DNA from: Comamonas sp.
GTDB taxonomy: Bacteria; Pseudomonadota; Gammaproteobacteria; Burkholderiales; Burkholderiaceae_C
Reading direction: 5' to 3'
DNA: 64,000 bases
Assembly (NCBI GenBank): GCA_031277805.1
Contig: JAITLR010000017.1
Coordinates: 248,001-312,000, forward strand
Shown piece after piece: positions 55,166 through 63,197 of the stretch. The translations under genes were made by a program, and so were the position numbers. The number at the start of each line of letters is the position of its first letter. Positions within the stretch are counted from its first letter, which is position 1. The notes beneath the pieces are model-generated. The model searched no databases. It was given only the letters and a program-made list of their open reading frames with translations, and was not told the DNA's origin.

Positions 55166-55879
55166 TCAGCTGTCGCTGGGGGTGGAAGCCGTTTCAGCTT
55201 CCGGTACATCGAGGCGGTAGCCATAGCCATAGATGGCGGAGATGGAGTAAGGCTGGCCGGCCCGAAGATTGAGCAGATTGCGCAGGCGCGAGACGTGGGT
55301 GTCCAGGGAGCGCGATTGCACTTCGGAGTTATGGCCCCAGACCACTTCGCGCAAATGATCGCGCGAGAGCAGGCGGCCCTGGTTCTGGAACAGGGTCAGC
55401 GCCAGCGTGTATTCGCGGTGAGTGATTTCCACGGGCTGACCCTCCATCTCGATACTGTTGGTAGCGGTGATGAAGCGGTAGGGGCCGAAATTCAGCACGC
55501 TTTGGGCGGACAGAGGGTAGGCGCGTCGCAGCAGAGCGGACATGCGCGCCCGCAGCTCGGCCGCGCGTATGGGCTTGATCATGAAATCATCGGCCCCGCA
55601 GTTCAGCCCTTCGACAATATCGGCTTCTTCGCTGCGGTGGGTGATGAAGATGATGGGCAGCTCCTTGCTGACCTGCTCGCGCACCCAGTGCACGACCTGT
55701 GTGCCGGGAACATCGGGCAATTCCCAGTCCACCAGCAGCAGGTCGAAGCTTTCACGGCGCAGTGCCTGCTGCAAAGCCGTGCCTTTGAGAAAGCTGTGGC
55801 AGCTGTGGCCGGCTTCCGTCACGACCTGTTCCAGCAGCTGCAGTTGCAGGGCATCGTCATCCAAAGCGGCGATACGCAT
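55166..55879 (-). CDS. OmpR-family response regulator
   Basis: A 237-residue two-component regulator. The receiver begins MRIAALDDDALQLQLLEQVV, with phospho-acceptor Asp51 in LLVDWELPDVPG and Lys in DFMIKPIRAAELRAR. The winged-helix domain has EITHREYTLALTLFQNQGRL and SRSLDTHVSRLRNLLNLRAG. It is the first gene of the regulator/LysM-FecR/CHASE2-kinase run. The cognate kinase is therefore most likely the CHASE2 protein. Targets are unknown; no binding site could be deduced. Confidence 0.92.
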   Translation of the reverse strand: MRIAALDDDALQLQLLEQVVTEAGHSCHSFLKGTALQQALRRESFDLLLVDWELPDVPGTQVVHWVREQVSKELPIIFITHRSEEADIVEGLNCGADDFMIKPIRAAELRARMSALLRRAYPLSAQSVLNFGPYRFITATNSIEMEGQPVEITHREYTLALTLFQNQGRLLSRDHLREVVWGHNSEVQSRSLDTHVSRLRNLLNLRAGQPYSISAIYGYGYRLDVPEAETASTPSDS

Positions 55880-55965
55880 GTGTCATTCCTTTTGTTCGAA
55901 GGATTTCATCCTTACAGCCCGAACCATTGCTGGCGGGCTGATGCTCATTGGGTTGGGCCCAGCGT

Positions 55966-57267
55966 TTACTGTTCGGCAGCTTCGCGCAGCTGCTCCAGGG
56001 CTTGTATCACCTGCTCGTCCTGTATGCCATCCACGGCTTGCAGACGAGGTTTCAGAGCGGACAGTGCTTCGGCACCTTCGCGCTGCAACTGCGCAATGCT
56101 CTGGCCGGCTTCCTTGGGAGCCGCAAAGCCCTGGCTTTGCAGCAGCAACTGACCATCGGCGGCAACCAGCTTGAAGTAGAACTGGCCATCGGCTTCGCGG
56201 TATTGCTTGAACTGGGGCAGTGATGCCTTGGTTGCCTTGACCTTGGCCTTTTGCACCTGTGCCAGATTGCGGATACCCACGGCACTGCGCAGCTGCTGCA
56301 CGAATGGCGTTGCCAGCTTGCGGGCCTTGGCAGCACCCGCTTGCAGGATTTCCTCAAGCTCGGCCGGGTGGGCGATCAGATATTCGTAGCGCTCGCGCAT
56401 GGGCGCGATTTCGCGGTCGATGCGCTCGAACAGCATCTGCTTGGCATCGCCCCAGGCAATGCCGTCGGCATATTGCTGGCGCAGGGCGGCGGTTTCCTCT
56501 TCGCTGGCAAAGGCCTGGTAGATCTGGAACAGGGCCGAGCCTTCGACTTCCTTGGGCTCGCCGGGCGCACGTGAGTCGGTGGTGATGCTGTTGATGAGTT
56601 TCTTGAGCTGATCGCGCGGCGTGAACAGCGGGATGGTGTTGTTGTAGCTCTTGCTCATCTTGCGGCCATCAAGACCCGGCAGGGTGGCGACGGACTCTTC
56701 CACCACAGCTTCGGGGAGCACGAAGTAGTCGGCGCCATAGATGTGGTTGAAACTTGAGGCCATGTCGCGCGCCATCTCTAGGTGCTGGACCTGGTCGCGG
56801 CCCACGGGAACCTTGTGGGCGTTGAAGATCAGAATGTCGGCACCCATGAGCACGGGGTACATGAACAGGCCGGCGGTCACGCCGTCATCGGGCTCGGTGC
56901 CCGAGGCATTGTTCTTGTCCACGGCGGCCTTGTAGGCGTGGGCGCGGTTGAGCAGGCCCTTGCCGGTCACGCAGGTCAGAAACCAGGTCAACTCGGGAAT
57001 CTCGGGGATGTCCGACTGGCGGTAGAAGGTCACATGCTCGGGGTCGAGACCTGCGGCCAGCCAGCTGGCGGCAATCTCGATGGTGGAACGCTGCACGCGG
57101 TCTGGATCCTGGCTCTTGATCAGCGCGTGGTAGTCGGCCAGAAAGTAGAAGTTCTCTACCTTCTTGTCGCGGCTGGCCGCAATGGCGGGGCGCATCATGC
57201 CTGCGTAGTTGCCCAGGTGAGGTGTGCCGCTGGGGGTGATGCCAGTCAGAAAACGGGTAGTGCTCAT
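55966..57267 (-). CDS. trpS: Tryptophanyl-tRNA synthetase with extra C-terminal domain
   Basis: A 433-residue class I synthetase; E. coli TrpRS has 334. The HIGH-like motif is TPHLGNY (residues 15-21) and KMSKS is at 203-207. MGADILIFNAHKVPVGRDQV is conserved. Residues up to about 340 form the normal enzyme. The extra 90 residues include GQFYFKLVAADGQLLLQSQG (361-380), which resembles the DUF1508/YegP fold, and a helical tail (395-433). The ATG at 57265-57267 begins MSTTRFLTGITPSG. It is downstream of the site-2 protease gene on the same strand. Confidence 0.93.
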   Translation of the reverse strand: MSTTRFLTGITPSGTPHLGNYAGMMRPAIAASRDKKVENFYFLADYHALIKSQDPDRVQRSTIEIAASWLAAGLDPEHVTFYRQSDIPEIPELTWFLTCVTGKGLLNRAHAYKAAVDKNNASGTEPDDGVTAGLFMYPVLMGADILIFNAHKVPVGRDQVQHLEMARDMASSFNHIYGADYFVLPEAVVEESVATLPGLDGRKMSKSYNNTIPLFTPRDQLKKLINSITTDSRAPGEPKEVEGSALFQIYQAFASEEETAALRQQYADGIAWGDAKQMLFERIDREIAPMRERYEYLIAHPAELEEILQAGAAKARKLATPFVQQLRSAVGIRNLAQVQKAKVKATKASLPQFKQYREADGQFYFKLVAADGQLLLQSQGFAAPKEAGQSIAQLQREGAEALSALKPRLQAVDGIQDEQVIQALEQLREAAEQ

Positions 57268-57309
57268 AGGATCCACAGCAAATGTCGGTAACGGTCTGCA
57301 GCGCCTGTG

Positions 57310-57978
57310 TCAGCGCAGCAAGGCCATGAAGGGGTAGAGAATCAGGTCGATGACCGAGTAGCCCAGGCTCATCAGCGGGCGCAGCCAGTAACTGCCCACC
57401 ACACCGGCAATCACCAGTGCCATGACGATGAAAAAGCCATAGGGCTCCACGCGGGCCACGGCCTGTGCCTGCTTCCAGGGCAAAAGGCCGACGAGGATGC
57501 GGCCGCCATCGAGCGGAGGCAGCGGAAAGAGATTGAAGGCCCACATCACCAGGTTGACCATGATGCCGGCACGGCACATCTCCAGGAAGAAGCGCTCGTG
57601 CAGGCCCATGCCCACCATCAGTACCAGCATCAGAGCCCAGAAAATGGCTTGCACGAAATTGGAGGCTGGACCGGCCAGCGCCACCCAGATCATGTCTCGC
57701 TTGGGATGGCGTAAATGGTCGAAGCGCACGGGCACCGGCTTGGCATAGCCGAACAGAAAAGCCCCAGATGTGGCGAAGTACAGCAACAGCGGCATCAAGA
57801 TGGTGCCAATGGGGTCGATATGTTTGATGGGATTGAGGGTGATGCGACCCATCATGGCGGCCGTGTTGTCGCCAAAGTGACGCGCGGCGTAGCCGTGTGC
57901 TGCCTCATGAATGGTGATGGCAAACAGCACGGGCAGGGCGTAAATCAGTACGGTCTGTATGAGTTCTTGGATTTCCAC
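57310..57978 (-). CDS. Site-2 protease family zinc metalloprotease
   Basis: A 222-residue membrane protease of family M50. The zinc motif is AITIHEAAHGYAARHFGDN near residue 22, and the third ligand is in NLFPLPPLDGGRILVGLLPW. Five or six membrane helices are visible, with FGYAKPVPVRFDHLRHPKRD between. It lacks a PDZ domain, so it belongs to the small, poorly characterised class rather than RseP. The start is GTG at 57976-57978. It is upstream of trpS, 42 bp away, on the same strand. Confidence 0.88.
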   Translation of the reverse strand: MEIQELIQTVLIYALPVLFAITIHEAAHGYAARHFGDNTAAMMGRITLNPIKHIDPIGTILMPLLLYFATSGAFLFGYAKPVPVRFDHLRHPKRDMIWVALAGPASNFVQAIFWALMLVLMVGMGLHERFFLEMCRAGIMVNLVMWAFNLFPLPPLDGGRILVGLLPWKQAQAVARVEPYGFFIVMALVIAGVVGSYWLRPLMSLGYSVIDLILYPFMALLR

Positions 57979-58130
57979 GTCTGGATTGTCTCAGACCAGA
58001 GGCCCAAGCGCAGAGGATGCTGGTGAAGCCAGGGCAAGCAATTAGTTGTGCTGTGTGCAGATTGTTGCAAAATGCAACGAAAACCGGTCATTGACGTCAT
58101 TGACACTGGAGACAAGGTTAGGAATCCATC

Positions 58131-59411
58131 GTGGGAATTTTTGCAAGACTGCCCATCAGCATGAGGCTGGTGATCGTATTTGGTTCCATCGGCATGCTGA
58201 TGTTGATTCTGATGGCCATGATTTCGAGTTCGCTCTCTGCGGTAGATGCAAGTTTGCAGGCAGGTGCATTGCAGCCTGCCCAGATACAGGACTTGCTGGC
58301 GGATGTACGCAGCACACGCTGGTGGGCTTTGGGATTGGGGGGAATGGTGTGTGCGGTCTGTGTAGTGGCGTGGTTCAGCCTGCGCAGAGGTATCGTGCAG
58401 CCGCTGCAGCAGGCCATCCTGATTGCGGAGACGGTGGCTTCCGGCGACCTGAGCCAGGAGTTTTCTTCCGATATCCAGGGCGACTTTGGCCGTTTGCTGA
58501 CAGCCTTGGGCACCATGGAAGACACATTGACCGAACTGGTGGGGCGCATCAAGCAGTCGACCGATGCCATCAGCGTGTCGGCCGGTGAAATCGATGCTGG
58601 CAATGACAATCTTTCCAGCCGGACGCAGGCGCAAGTCAGCGCGCTGACCGAAACAGCGGCCAGCATGGAGCAGCTCACGGCGACCGTGCGGCAGAACGCA
58701 GAGCGTGCGCATTCGGCCAGCTCGCTGGCTGTCTCTGCGTCGGCGCGTGCCGAAAGGGGCGGCGAGGTGGTCGGGCAGGTGGTGCATACCATGGATGCGA
58801 TCAGCGGCAGTTCGCGCAGGATCGTGGACATCATCCAGGTCATTGAAGGCATCGCCTTCCAGACCAATATCCTGGCCTTGAATGCAGCGGTGGAAGCGGC
58901 TCGCGCCGGTGAGCAGGGACGTGGTTTTGCCGTGGTGGCCAGCGAAGTCCGCTCGTTGGCTCAGCGCAGCGGCGAGGCCGCCAAGGAAATCAAGGAGTTG
59001 ATTCATGCCAGCGTCAGCCAGGTGCAAAGCGGTGCCGGGCTGGTGAGCCAGGCGGGCAGCACCATGCAGGACATCATGCAGGCGGCTGGGCAGGTCAGCG
59101 GTTTGCTGGGGGAGATCTCGCATGCACTGCAGGAGCAAAGCGAAGGCATTGCCCATGTGAACATGGCCGTAGCGCATATGGACAGCACCAACCAGGAAAA
59201 CGCCGTGCTGGTGCAGCAGGCCACGCAGGCTGCGGGCGAGCTCAATGCCCGCACGCAAGATCTGCAGCAGGCCGTGGGCGCCTTCAAGCTGGATGACGAC
59301 GATATGCCGGCCTTGGCGCCTGCTGCCTTCGCTGCTCCAGCTGTGCGACATGACTTCACCACGCGACCAGCCATGCAGAAAAGCCGAGAACTGGAGTACG
59401 AAGAGGCGTGA
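58131..59411 (+). CDS. Methyl-accepting chemotaxis protein with minimal periplasmic domain
   Basis: A 426-residue receptor. TM1 is about residues 10-33 ([20 protein letters not shown]) and TM2 about 66-85 ([20 protein letters not shown]). Only about 30 residues lie between, too few for a normal ligand domain. HAMP covers about 86-140. The signalling domain contains the hairpin tip [20 protein letters not shown] and [20 protein letters not shown]. The C-terminus (SRELEYEEA) lacks a CheR-docking pentapeptide. The GTG start at 58131 is supported by a purine-rich leader. It is between operons on the opposite strand. Confidence 0.9.
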   Translation: MGIFARLPISMRLVIVFGSIGMLMLILMAMISSSLSAVDASLQAGALQPAQIQDLLADVRSTRWWALGLGGMVCAVCVVAWFSLRRGIVQPLQQAILIAETVASGDLSQEFSSDIQGDFGRLLTALGTMEDTLTELVGRIKQSTDAISVSAGEIDAGNDNLSSRTQAQVSALTETAASMEQLTATVRQNAERAHSASSLAVSASARAERGGEVVGQVVHTMDAISGSSRRIVDIIQVIEGIAFQTNILALNAAVEAARAGEQGRGFAVVASEVRSLAQRSGEAAKEIKELIHASVSQVQSGAGLVSQAGSTMQDIMQAAGQVSGLLGEISHALQEQSEGIAHVNMAVAHMDSTNQENAVLVQQATQAAGELNARTQDLQQAVGAFKLDDDDMPALAPAAFAAPAVRHDFTTRPAMQKSRELEYEEA

Positions 59412-59412
59412 T

Positions 59413-59748
59413 CTAGCTGCCCTGGGTGAACAATCTACCGATCAACAGTGCGGTAAAGCCCAGGTGCATGCAGATGCTGATGCCCAGCATGATGCGACGA
59501 CGTCTTTGGGAGTCATCTGCTGCGGCGTACAGGCCTGGCGAGACATGGAATCTCTTGCCCTTGGCATAGGCATGGATGGCCCAGCAGGTCCAGGCCGTGG
59601 CAATGGCGTAAATCAAGCCGAAATGTGCGCCGGGCATGGAGACAAGAGCCGTCATCGCCGCCAAGGTGCAGATACCCGCAATCAGCAGTGGCCAGCGAGC
59701 CTGGACAAAGTCAGGGCTTGGGGCCAGCGCCGGGGCTGGTTCGCTCAT
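59413..59748 (-). CDS. Small membrane protein coupled to the YciO gene
   Basis: A 111-residue protein with a Pro/Ala-rich N-terminus and three hydrophobic segments (WPLLIAGICTLAAMTALVSM, GLIYAIATAWTCWAIHAYA and IMLGISICMHLGFTALLIG). Its ATG overlaps the stop of the YciO-like gene by 4 bp. The stop is one base from that of the convergent chemoreceptor gene, so there is no room for a terminator between them. No family is recognised. Confidence 0.7.
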   Translation of the reverse strand: MSEPAPALAPSPDFVQARWPLLIAGICTLAAMTALVSMPGAHFGLIYAIATAWTCWAIHAYAKGKRFHVSPGLYAAADDSQRRRRIMLGISICMHLGFTALLIGRLFTQGS

Positions 59749-60389
59749 TGCGCTTGCAGGCCCAGAGACTCGAGGCTGCCCAGGCCCTGGCGTACCAAGG
59801 CTGGAGGATTGTTGGAGGCCATGGGGGTCAGGTCCAGCACCGTGGTGGGTTCGCTGGGACAGCCTCCAGAATCGACCACGGCATCCAGCTCATGAGGGAA
59901 GCGTTCCAGAATGGCTTCGGCATCGTTGAGGGGTTCGGTTTCGCCCGGTGCAATCAGTGTGGTGGCCAGCAAGGGCTCACCCAGTTCATCGAGCAGCAGC
60001 TGCAGGCCCTTGCGGTTGGGGACGCGCAGCCCAATCGTCTTGCGTGAAGGGTGGCTCAATCGCTTGGGCACTTCCTTGCTGGCTTCCAGGATAAAGGTGT
60101 AGGGGCCGGGTGTGGCCAGCTTCAGCAAGCGGTACTGGCGGTTGTCCACGCGTGCATAGTTGGCCAGCTCCGACAGGTCGCGACACAGCAGAGTGAGGTG
60201 ATGCTTGTCGTTGATCTGGCGAATGCGACGTAGCCTGTCCACGGCGTTCTTGTCGTCAAGATGGCAGACCAGGGCATAGCTCGAATCCGTGGGGACGGCC
60301 ATGATGGCGCCCTTGCGCAGCATCTCGGCTGCCTGTTTGATGATGCGTGGCTGAGGATTTTCTGGATAGACTTCAAAAACGGTCGTCAT
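59745..60389 (-). CDS. YciO/Sua5-type L-threonylcarbamoyladenylate synthase family protein
   Basis: A 214-residue protein of the YrdC/YciO fold. AMAVPTDSSYALVCHLDDKN-like start (IMAVPTDSSYALVCHLDD), then KHHLTLLCRDLSELANYARV, GPYTFILEASKEVPKRLSHP and TIGLRVPN match the YciO branch. YrdC/TsaC makes threonylcarbamoyl-AMP for tRNA t6A; whether the YciO branch does so in cells is less clear. The ATG at 60387-60389 begins MTTVFEVYPENPQPR. It lies 17 bp after the PHP-domain gene, as yciO does next to yciV in E. coli. Confidence 0.85.
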   Translation of the reverse strand: MTTVFEVYPENPQPRIIKQAAEMLRKGAIMAVPTDSSYALVCHLDDKNAVDRLRRIRQINDKHHLTLLCRDLSELANYARVDNRQYRLLKLATPGPYTFILEASKEVPKRLSHPSRKTIGLRVPNRKGLQLLLDELGEPLLATTLIAPGETEPLNDAEAILERFPHELDAVVDSGGCPSEPTTVLDLTPMASNNPPALVRQGLGSLESLGLQAQ

Positions 60390-60406
60390 ACGATTCCTTG
60401 TCGTTG

Positions 60407-61270
60407 TCAGGCGCGCTGTATGCGTTCTTGCAGCAGCTCCCACACGGGCGTCAGATGCACTGGCAGATAAGGCAGTTCACCTAGATCGATCTGGGATTCA
60501 TCGGGGCTGTGGAAATCGCTGCCGCGTGAGGCGGCCAGCTCAAACTCCCGTGCCATATCGGCATAGGTCAGATATTCCGATGGGCGATGGCTGCCGGTGA
60601 TGACCTCCACGCCTTGTCCGCCCAGCTGCTTGAATTCCGAAAACAGTGCGTACTCTAGGTTGGGGCTGAAGTCATAGCGCGCGGGGTGGGCGATCACGGC
60701 AACGCCTCCGGCATGGGTGATCCAGTGCACGGCGTCGCGCAGACTGGCCCAGGTATGGGGCACATAGCCGGGCTTGCCCTCGGTCAGGTAACGTCGAAAT
60801 ACCTCATAGGTATCGCTGCAGACGCCGGTTTCCACCAGGTAGCGGGCGAAGTGGGTGCGCGAGATCAGCTCGGGGTTACCCGCATGGCGCAGGGCACCTT
60901 CGTAGGCCTTTTCAATCCCTGCCAGCTCCAGCTGTCTGGCCATTTCACGGGCTCTGGGGCCGCGGCCATTACGGGTGTCGTACAGGCCTTGGGTGAGGGC
61001 CGCGTCATTCGCATCAAAACCCAGACCCACGATGTGCACCGTGCTGTCGGCAAAACTGACCGAGATCTCCGTGCCAGTCAGATAGTCCATCCCTGCTGCG
61101 CGCGCTGCGTCTGCGGCGCGATGCTGGCCGCCAACCTCGTCGTGGTCGGTCAGCGCCCACAGCTCAACACCGCGTGCAGCGGCGCGCTGGGCCAGTTGTT
61201 CGGGTGTCAGCGTTCCGTCGGAGACGACGGAGTGACAGTGCAGGTCGGCGTTGAGATAGGTTTGAGGCAC
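60407..61270 (-). CDS. PHP-domain phosphoesterase (RNase AM / YciV-like)
   Basis: A protein of about 287 residues. The PHP metal-binding motifs are NADLHCHSVVSDGTLTP, LWALTDHDEVGGQH, GTEISVSF and, at the C-terminus, SRGSDFHSPDESQ. E. coli YciV (RNase AM) is a 5'-3' exonuclease on RNA and 5'-phosphorylated oligonucleotides. Start choice is uncertain: GTG at 61268-61270 puts PQTYLNADLHCHS near the N-terminus, while a TTG at 61300 adds ten residues. It precedes the YciO gene, the same order as in E. coli. Confidence 0.85.
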   Translation of the reverse strand: MPQTYLNADLHCHSVVSDGTLTPEQLAQRAAARGVELWALTDHDEVGGQHRAADAARAAGMDYLTGTEISVSFADSTVHIVGLGFDANDAALTQGLYDTRNGRGPRAREMARQLELAGIEKAYEGALRHAGNPELISRTHFARYLVETGVCSDTYEVFRRYLTEGKPGYVPHTWASLRDAVHWITHAGGVAVIAHPARYDFSPNLEYALFSEFKQLGGQGVEVITGSHRPSEYLTYADMAREFELAASRGSDFHSPDESQIDLGELPYLPVHLTPVWELLQERIQRA

Positions 61271-61318
61271 GGCTTCATTGTAGGCCGGGCCTTGGCCCAA
61301 GGGTTTGCCGCTGCGGGC

Positions 61319-61345
61319 TCAACTTTTGCGTCAATGCGCCGAAAA
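61319..61345 (+). promoter_or_regulatory. Sigma-28 (FliA) type promoter of the second chemoreceptor
   Basis: TCAACTTT, an 11-bp spacer and GCCGAAAA closely match the sigma-28 consensus TAAAGTTT-N11-GCCGATAA (6 of 8 and 7 of 8 positions, exact spacing). It ends 78 bp before the ATG at 61424. Confidence 0.65.
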
Positions 61346-61423
61346 GCTATCAGCGTGCGTGGCCCTGTGGTCGGATGAGCTGGCACTGGGGGCTTGCGCA
61401 GATGTTGATGAGGTCAAATTTTC

Positions 61424-63181
61424 ATGAGATTGAATCAGTTCACGGTAACCCAGAAGTTGTGGTTGCTGGTTGGGTCCTTGCTGGCAGGCTTGCTGCTGAT
61501 TACGGCAGGCAGTCTTTTCTATCTGAATGGCGTCTACGCGGGCATCGCTCAGCAGGTGCAGCAGGCGCAGCAGGTGGCAAGTCTGGCCAGTGAGTGGAGG
61601 CACCTGACGGAGATCAGTGTGGATCGCTCCATCGTGGCGGCTATTTCGTCCGAGGAGAACCTGGTCGAGCAGCAGCGCAAGCTGATGACCGATGGCATTG
61701 CCCGCATCAATGAGCTGCAAAAGCAGGTGACCGATCTGGCCCAGGACGATGCCTCGCGCAAATCGCTGGAACAGGTAGCTCAGTGGCGCAGCAAGACGCT
61801 GGCGGCCAACAGTGCTGTACAAAAGGCCCGCAGCGAAAGTGACTTTGCGTCGGCCTATGACATCGTGGAAAAGCAGCTGCGCCCAGCTGCGCTTGAATAC
61901 ATGGGGGCGCAGCAGACGTTTGTGAAACTGCAGGAGCAGCGACGCAACCAAGCTGTGCTCAACGGCGAAAGCAGCCAGAGGAATGCCTATGTGGTGATTG
62001 CGGTTGTCTGCGGCATCGTCGTGCTGCTGGGCTTGGTGACTGCTACCTTGATTCTTCGCACCATCACAGCTCCCTTGCACGAGGCTGTGGCTTTGGCTGA
62101 TCGCATTGCCGATGGCGACCTGACGGCCAAGGTGACCATCAATCGCCATGATGAACTGGGACGATTGTTGGGCTCTCTCAATGCCATGACCGAGCGCTTG
62201 CGCTCTGTGGTGGGCGAGGTCCGCTCCGGCGTGGATTCCGTGTCCACCGCTTCGGGCGAGATTGCCACAGGCAATCAGGACCTGTCGGCGCGTACTGAGC
62301 AGACGGCCGCCAATCTGGAGGAAACCGCTGCCAGCATGGAGGAGCTGACCGCTACGGTCACCCAGTCTGCCGACACCGCCCGTCAGGCCAATCAGCTGGC
62401 AGCCACAGCCGCCCAGGCCGCCGAGCAAGGCGGCACGGTGGTGCAGCAGGTGGTGCAGAGCATGCAGCAGATCACGGACAGCAGCCGCAAGATTGCCGAC
62501 ATTATTGGCGTGATCGACTCCATTGCGTTTCAAACCAATATCCTGGCCTTGAATGCTGCTGTGGAAGCAGCCCGTGCGGGTGAGCAAGGCCGCGGCTTTG
62601 CCGTGGTGGCCGGCGAGGTGCGTGCGCTGGCCGGGCGCTCGGCCGAAGCTGCCAAGGAAATCAAGCAACTGATCACTACCAGTGTGGACAACGTGCAATC
62701 GGGCTCCGAGCAGGTGGAGCAGGCGGGTCGCAGCATGGACGAGATCGTGGCCAGCGTACGCCGCGTCAGCGACCTGATTGGTGAGATCACGGCGTCGTCT
62801 ACCGAACAGCGTGACGGCATCAACCAGGTCAACCAGGCCGTGAGCAATCTGGATCAGATGACGCAGCAGAACGCCGCTTTGGTCGAGGAGTCGAGTGCAG
62901 CAGCCATGGCGCTGCAGGAGCAGGCAAGCCGCCTGTCTGATGTAGTCGCTATCTTCAAACTGGGCCAACAGGCACAGAGCGCGGTCAAGTACGCTGCATT
63001 GCGGTCTGCCGTGGTGGCAGCCCCTGCTAATTCCGTCAAAGTGCAGACCGTGCAGAGGCCTCAGGCAAAGGCGGTTGCGGCGTTCAACCAGAAGGCTGCT
63101 GTACCGGCAACTCTTGCTGACAAGGGCAAGCCTGTGAACGCAGTGGCTGGTAGTGCGGATGATGACTGGGAAACCTTCTGA
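61424..63181 (+). CDS. Methyl-accepting chemotaxis protein, Tar/Tsr-like
   Basis: A 585-residue receptor. TM1 is about residues 11-32 ([20 protein letters not shown]) and TM2 about 187-207 ([20 protein letters not shown]), with a four-helix-bundle ligand domain (4HB_MCP type) between. HAMP is 208-262. The signalling hairpin has [20 protein letters not shown] and [20 protein letters not shown]. The C-terminus ends DDDWETF; the final five residues resemble the NWETF peptide that docks CheR and CheB in E. coli. The linker before it is long and Ala/Gln-rich. A sigma-28-like promoter lies upstream. No ligand can be assigned. Confidence 0.93.
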   Translation: MRLNQFTVTQKLWLLVGSLLAGLLLITAGSLFYLNGVYAGIAQQVQQAQQVASLASEWRHLTEISVDRSIVAAISSEENLVEQQRKLMTDGIARINELQKQVTDLAQDDASRKSLEQVAQWRSKTLAANSAVQKARSESDFASAYDIVEKQLRPAALEYMGAQQTFVKLQEQRRNQAVLNGESSQRNAYVVIAVVCGIVVLLGLVTATLILRTITAPLHEAVALADRIADGDLTAKVTINRHDELGRLLGSLNAMTERLRSVVGEVRSGVDSVSTASGEIATGNQDLSARTEQTAANLEETAASMEELTATVTQSADTARQANQLAATAAQAAEQGGTVVQQVVQSMQQITDSSRKIADIIGVIDSIAFQTNILALNAAVEAARAGEQGRGFAVVAGEVRALAGRSAEAAKEIKQLITTSVDNVQSGSEQVEQAGRSMDEIVASVRRVSDLIGEITASSTEQRDGINQVNQAVSNLDQMTQQNAALVEESSAAAMALQEQASRLSDVVAIFKLGQQAQSAVKYAALRSAVVAAPANSVKVQTVQRPQAKAVAAFNQKAAVPATLADKGKPVNAVAGSADDDWETF

Positions 63182-63197
63182 GGCGGTCGAGACCTTC

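Noticed and set aside
58027..58130. Sigma-28 promoter before the first chemoreceptor
   Set aside because: The closest -10 (AACGAAAA) lacks GCC and no -35 occurs at 11 bp.
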